Source: Torymus aiolomorphi (lineage: Eukaryota > Arthropoda > Insecta > Hymenoptera > Torymidae). Taken from it: a stretch of DNA of 64,000 bases. Below the pieces are notes generated by a model, which searched no databases, was not told where the DNA came from, and saw nothing but the letters and a program-made list of their open reading frames with translations. How positions within the stretch are numbered: the stretch's first letter is position 1; every line of letters starts with the position of its first letter. The position numbers were made by a program, and so were the translations under genes. Positions 59,233-64,000 of the stretch are shown here, piece after piece. The stretch covers positions 68,913,522 through 68,977,521 of the forward strand of contig CM070877.1 of assembly GCA_036365515.1 (NCBI GenBank), given 5' to 3'.

Positions 59233-59390
59233 ATGGAACACGAAAGACTAGTTGAAGAACTGCACAAACCTGTAAGACGTAACTATACACGTCGTAACTT
59301 TGACGTGCGTGGTTTGGACGAAACTTGGCAAGCAGATCTCGTCGAAATGATTCCATATGCTCGCGACAATAACCCTAATAGCACAAAACA
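59233..59390 (+). pseudogene. Polinton rve integrase, first 50 codons only
   Basis: ATG at 59233 encodes MEHERLVEELHKPVRRNYTR and then GLDETWQADLVEMIPYARD, the first catalytic Asp block of the retrovirus-like integrase carried by Polintons. The gene is cut at about 59390, where a palindromic AT repeat begins. The rest of the catalytic core and the chromodomain are lost. Confidence 0.78.
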
Positions 59391-59960
59391 TTTTTAAAAC
59401 ATTTTTAAAACATTTTCTAACAAACATTGAAATGTTTGTTAAAAAATGTTTTAAAAATGTTTTATAAACGTGTGATATGTCCGCTCTTAAAGTACTTTTA
59501 ACGTATTAAAAACATTAAAAAAATGTTTACAAAAGGTGTTTAAAATGTTAAAAAACGTTTTATTCGTTGCGAACAGTCATCGTATCTGGAACGCCCAAAA
59601 CGTTTAAAAACGTTTTATAATATTTCACTACCTTTAAAATATTACCATAGAATTACGTAATAATATTCTAAATACGTTTTAGAAATGTTTTATAACAACT
59701 AAATATCTATTATTTATATATAATATTAGCAAACCATAACGTTTTAATAATGTAAAAAAAACGTTTAAAGAACATTATTTATCCTTTGAACTGCAGTAAT
59801 TAATTAGAAATTAAAAATGTTTTAAAACATCATTTATTGTTTAAAATGTTTTAAAACCCAATTTAAAAATGTTATAAAACATTCTACAATGATTTAAAAT
59901 CGTTTTAAAACCTTTTAAAACATTTTAAAATGTTTTAGAACATTTTCAAATATTTTATTA
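59390..59960. repeat. Palindromic AT-rich repeat built on ACATTTTAAAATGTT
   Basis: Dozens of short self-complementary words (TTTTAAAACATTTT, AAAACGTTTT) fill the region. A stronger inverted repeat at 59389-59464 centres on CAAACATTGAAATGTTTG. No coding sequence. Bases 59961-60317 after it are AT-rich with nothing recognised. Confidence 0.75.
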
Positions 59961-60317
59961 CAACTTCTTTTATACATTTATTTTATATATACTCAATAAC
60001 TTGTATAAAAATTATCGGATTTATTTGTTGTATTTTATATTTTGATAAGTTAACACGGTTGTAGTTGAATGCTGTTAAATCTATTGCCAAGTTGCAAAAT
60101 AATATACGTGCAAAATAAGGACAGCTATTATATTATTGTATAGTATATATTTATTTATAAAGTTTTTAATGAAATACATTTTACAATTTCTATATATTTA
60201 CACCATTAAAAAAAATATTTAGCGAATATGAACATTCTATTCTCTACCAGTTCAAGAAAGGATAAACTTTCATGTATACACACACGCACACACATTTCAG
60301 TTTCTTGGAAAAAAAAA

Positions 60318-62546
60318 TTATTTATTAGCATACGTATGCATCATAGGAAAAACTGCAAAATGTTTTCTAAAAGGGATTCTACAAACTTTACATACAATGG
60401 AATCATAAGAAAATAAACGTATGTTTTTGGTCGGATTTACTATTGTAATGCTCAATAGTTTAGAAGCTATCGGCTCAGAATATAAACTTCCAATTATTTC
60501 TAAATATCTACCAACAAAGTATATTTTATCATTATCTTTTATAAAATTTATACATTCAATATATACATCTTGTTTTGTTAGTGTACAATTATTTCTCAAA
60601 TCACGGCAATTTAGATTTAAACAATTTTTTCGAAGTACTAGAAACTGAGATACATTTGAATTATAAAATAAAATTGGTCCATCATAGTGTTTTCTTTCCA
60701 GTATAAGTGCTTCACTGCTATCATCATGATTGGATACTATATATTCTTTTGCAGATCGAACCTCTGACAATCGACGAGCAATTTGTTGAAGTGGCTTGTC
60801 GCCTTTTCGTACTAATTGTTTTATTTTACGAATGTGATTTTCAAATGGAAAGGCGCTAAAGTCATCTAAGGGACCGAATCGTTTGACATCCTCAACAACG
60901 TGATAAAGATTGTGAACATTATAACTAACATTATCACATCCATACAAGACTTCAAAATTTTCCACAAATTTTTTTAACAACTCTTCAGCGAGGTGCAAAT
61001 ACTGCATATTCTTGCATAAAAGAGGGTTTACTAAAATACTGATTGCAACATGCAAGTATAAAAAGTTATTGTACAATTCATTTCTTAGAATGCCGAAGAG
61101 TACTACTGGACCGGAATACAATAAAAACTGTCTCAATTCGTGAGCCTTCCAAAGACGACGAACATTTTTAAACTTTCTTGGTTTGCGACTGAAATCAGAA
61201 GGCATATAATCTTTAAGATAAACTAACCTTTCTGAAATTTGTATACGTTGCTGTTCTGATAGTTTAATATCTGTTCTTCCGGTAAACCATAATTCAATTA
61301 ATTTAAGTGTTACACCCAAACATACTAAGTGCATGTAGTCCAAAACTACGTTTGAAACTAATCCAAAATGAGGTATATTTAAAAAAATAGTTTGCCCTTT
61401 TTGAATACCATCATCTATATCATCTTCAAAGTATAAGCATTGTTCAAAACCTTCATCAGTTCTTAAATCTCCGACTCCTCCCGGAAAACAAACTTTATTA
61501 AAATATTTTCCGTGGATGGTACATTTTGTACAGCTATAATATCCACTGTGATATTTTAATTTTAAAATATATGCCTTTGCTGGGGTATCACAAATTAAAC
61601 AATGAAACCTAATTTTATATTTCTTTTCTCGATATACAATACCACTTTTCAATAAATCACATAGTTCTTCGACAAAATATTTTACAAGTTCATTACTGTC
61701 AGATGGTTTATCCTCACCATGATAAATTCCTACTGGTTGCACTTCTTTTAAAATTGTTTCTGAACACGAAATAATCCATAAACCTCTCTCCGAAGACTTG
61801 GCTAAGGGTGCGCCATCAATATTGACAAGTAAATTTATTGTATCAATGATAATATTCTTCGATAAAATTAGTGCAATGAAAGTCTCAACTACGTTTTTTA
61901 TTCCAAAATGACAGTAATTTCCATTTTCCATTTTTATAATATTTGTAGATCTTGGTGTTTTTAACAAGCTACGCGCATTTCTAGGAAAAGGTACATCGGT
62001 ATTTATTCTTAATATGCGTAATAAATCATCAATAGCTGTGTGCGGTATAGTGTGGATATAATCAGTACTCCATTTCCTAATGCTCTGTATAAATTCATTA
62101 TTTTTTTCAGTTTTCTCTTCGCTTTCTGGTTCTTCTTGTTCAGTATCTGATTCAATATTGATATTATAATCATCGATATCGTGCAAATATTTTAGGAAAA
62201 AATCCAAATTTTTGTTCGTATCCTCTTCGTCTGTAGAGAAATTAACATCTTTTTCAGGTTCTTTCACTTCAGAAAAATTCAACGAACTATCAGTTCTGTT
62301 TACTTTTTCACTGTTTATAGCTTGCAAAATACTAAAATTTGCTAAATTTGTTCTTTTCTGTTTTGCCGGAGAAGCATCTCTTTGCTCAATATTTTTACAT
62401 TCATCGGAAGACTTTGATGTTGCTAAATCAAGATACTCTAGAAATCTCTTGTTCACATTTTCAAATATCGATTTCTTCTTTGACACAATCAATCTCCGAG
62501 TGTGTCTATCAGAGTATGGAGGCCCAGTACATTTTCTTGAAGCCAT
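60318..62546 (-). CDS. CACTA/EnSpm-type (tnp2-like) transposase, intact
   Basis: A 742-codon frame without interruption, ATG at 62546. Residues 1-160 are hydrophilic with an acidic run (about 103-148). The catalytic region has LLVNIDGAPLAKSSERGLW (first Asp, about 244), FHCLICDTPAKAYILKLKYH (second Asp, about 320), a zinc-like pair CTKC at 339-342, LDYMHLVCLGV at about 402, LLYSGPVVLFG, and FPFENHIRKIKQLVRKG (Glu about 569). These match insect proteins of the CACTA/tnp2 group. A TTATTTATTTGCAG acceptor lies 18 bp before the ATG, suggesting a spliced 5' exon. Flanking terminal repeats were not found. The intact frame suggests a recently active element or a domesticated gene. Confidence 0.82.
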   Translation of the reverse strand: MASRKCTGPPYSDRHTRRLIVSKKKSIFENVNKRFLEYLDLATSKSSDECKNIEQRDASPAKQKRTNLANFSILQAINSEKVNRTDSSLNFSEVKEPEKDVNFSTDEEDTNKNLDFFLKYLHDIDDYNINIESDTEQEEPESEEKTEKNNEFIQSIRKWSTDYIHTIPHTAIDDLLRILRINTDVPFPRNARSLLKTPRSTNIIKMENGNYCHFGIKNVVETFIALILSKNIIIDTINLLVNIDGAPLAKSSERGLWIISCSETILKEVQPVGIYHGEDKPSDSNELVKYFVEELCDLLKSGIVYREKKYKIRFHCLICDTPAKAYILKLKYHSGYYSCTKCTIHGKYFNKVCFPGGVGDLRTDEGFEQCLYFEDDIDDGIQKGQTIFLNIPHFGLVSNVVLDYMHLVCLGVTLKLIELWFTGRTDIKLSEQQRIQISERLVYLKDYMPSDFSRKPRKFKNVRRLWKAHELRQFLLYSGPVVLFGILRNELYNNFLYLHVAISILVNPLLCKNMQYLHLAEELLKKFVENFEVLYGCDNVSYNVHNLYHVVEDVKRFGPLDDFSAFPFENHIRKIKQLVRKGDKPLQQIARRLSEVRSAKEYIVSNHDDSSEALILERKHYDGPILFYNSNVSQFLVLRKNCLNLNCRDLRNNCTLTKQDVYIECINFIKDNDKIYFVGRYLEIIGSLYSEPIASKLLSITIVNPTKNIRLFSYDSIVCKVCRIPFRKHFAVFPMMHTYANK

Positions 62547-64000
62547 ACTTTATAACTGTAATTGAGACCTGCAAATAAATAAGATAAACTAATCAATGAA
62601 TAGTTTGTAATAGTCTTATGCGTAGTTGCTTCTGACTGCTTTTAATAAAATTCGCAAAACTTGATTAAGTTTTGATATATAGATTACTTGCACTCATTAA
62701 TGTTAGGGAGAATGGGGTTACTTACTACTCGGGGTAGGTTCACCAAATGTTAAATGAAGCTGAAGCAAATAAAAAGTAAACGCGACAATCACAATTCCAA
62801 AAACCACTGCCACTTCATTGACACATAGCTTCCTCAAATGTAATCCTATAAATATAAATATAATCAATATAAATATCAATCAATCAATATAAATATAATC
62901 AATATAAATATATATCTATCAATATAAGTTCAAGGATAAGTTCAAGGATTTGTATCCATATCAGTATACATCATAAGTGCCTAAACAATTAAAATTACCT
63001 GCTATACTTCAAACACCGACAAAGCTGCAGGCATGCCCAAAACAAGAATCGTTTTAAGATTTTACTTTAGGGGAGTTAATATTTTACTCAGGAGAGTTTA
63101 CATTTTACTTAGGAGAGTAAAGTGCAGAGCTGGACATGAGCTCTGCACTTTATTAAAATGTAAGTGGGTTATTTGCATCACTTTATTCTTTAGTTTTTTT
63201 TTTTTTTTTAGAGTAACGAATCTGTGGAAGCGTGCAAAAACTATGGAAACCCTGTACCATAACCACCGAAAGGAAGTTTGCTGTATAATAATAATAATAA
63301 TAATAATAATAAGAAATATAAAAATAATATTATTGTATAAAAACTGCAACAATAATTTCTTTGCTGTAAATTCAATCAATTTATAAAAAGGAAAGATCTC
63401 ATGGATATGATGTTATCTTTAGCAAAAAATTTGTTAAATTAAATTTAAAAGTGAAAAAATAAAACAATTTATATTTTTGGAAGGTTAACATGAATAGAAT
63501 TTTTAATAGCATAGATTGGGTTTTGTTGTTAATTATTGTTAAGGTCAATAATATCTAATTTTTGAACGACCTAGAAAACTAACTTTTAACTGAAAATTTT
63601 ATGCAATAAAAAAGCTTATTATTCTAGAATAACAGGAAATTTTGAATGTGTATTGAATTTATAGCATAGAAATTGTTATTGCAGTTTTTATACAATGACA
63701 GGGCTTTTCTATTTCATACTATCTTACTAAACAATATAAGAAACTGAAGATTATGATAATTAGATAAAATTTGTACATTTCTATAGATTCTTCACTGCAT
63801 GTTCTTTTGAAATAAGTTTTAAATGCGATATATAACAGGGTACATAACCATAGTGTGGTACTAACCCTAAAAGAACAGACAAAAAAGTTCAATATATATT
63901 ACAAACATTCTTACTTGATACAATAGAGCATTAAAATGAATATTAAAAACACAATAAAAAGTTTTTAATTGAGACATCAAAAAAATTGTGTAAAACTATT
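62547..64000. other. Non-coding; hairpin and (AAT)n repeat
   Basis: Repeated TTTACTTAGGAGAGT-like units occur at 63061-63118, followed by a perfect hairpin AGTGCAGAGCT...AGCTCTGCACT at 63120-63149. An (AAT)n run lies at 63281-63312. 62850-62920 is a short ATCAATATAAATAT repeat. I recognise no gene; the first part may be the 5' UTR and intron of the CACTA-type gene. Confidence 0.5.

Larger units (their letters stand above)
52820..59390. mobile_element. Truncated Polinton/Maverick (adintovirus-like) element
   Basis: This holds a divergent pair of gene blocks. The minus strand carries, from right to left, PLA2/core protein, protease, penton, major capsid protein, a conserved hypothetical and two micro-genes. 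The plus strand carries packaging ATPase, a DUF8207-like protein, a fibre-like protein and the start of an rve integrase. This is the virion module of insect Polintons. Protein-primed DNA polymerase B, most of the integrase and the terminal repeats are absent, so roughly a third of a typical 15-20 kb element is present. Stops and frameshifts in five of the genes show it is an old endogenous copy. Confidence 0.88.

Overview
The window is arthropod nuclear DNA, almost certainly insect. A hymenopteran is my guess from the element mix and the long GA tracts, but nothing here proves the order. It is a graveyard of nested transposable elements with traces of two host genes. There is no operon, no CRISPR array and no rRNA, and I recognised no tRNA.

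Layout. 1-168 is unassigned and 168-324 is an AT microsatellite. A decayed Gypsy LTR retrotransposon on the minus strand fills 325-9076, with a minus-strand LINE 3' end set into the GA tract of its right LTR (9077-9257). 9258-12627 holds a Helitron-type hairpin end, unexplained sequence and a 175-bp tandem array. 12628-18518 is a CR1/Jockey-like LINE on the minus strand, split by a nearly intact Kolobok-like DNA transposon (TTAA target duplication) and by a 655-bp foldback element. 18519-18836 is GA microsatellite. 19330 to about 25757 is a Helitron (Rep plus Pif1-type helicase) broken by an AT expansion, a 1-kb LTR-like insertion and a TTAA foldback MITE. 26000-28000 is small repeats.

28004-39031 carries pieces of a DDX56-like DEAD-box helicase gene, split by a second Gypsy element on the plus strand (28329-38598) with two LTRs and a 4-bp TATT target duplication. 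40728-41088 is one well conserved UBA3 (NEDD8 E1 subunit) exon with both splice sites. 41823-46942 is a second LINE on the minus strand, lying exactly between two long GA tracts. 48500-51400 holds pogo-like and Penelope-like pseudogenes and a second TTAA foldback copy.

52820-59390 is the most interesting stretch. It is a truncated Polinton/Maverick (adintovirus-like) element that keeps its virion module: major capsid protein, penton, adenain-like protease, PLA2/core protein, packaging ATPase, a DUF8207-like protein, a collagen-like fibre protein and the first codons of the integrase. Most of these genes carry stops or frameshifts. Beside them are two tandem micro-genes encoding 48- and 49-residue proteins with N-myristoylation signals. 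Several of these genes share a TATA-box decamer. 59390-59960 is an odd palindromic AT repeat, and 60318-62546 is an unbroken 742-codon CACTA/EnSpm-type (tnp2) transposase gene, the longest intact gene here.

Apart from the CACTA transposase, the Kolobok transposase (one stop), the PLA2/core gene and the two micro-genes, almost every coding region is visibly broken. All family calls come from reading motifs by eye; no database search was run.
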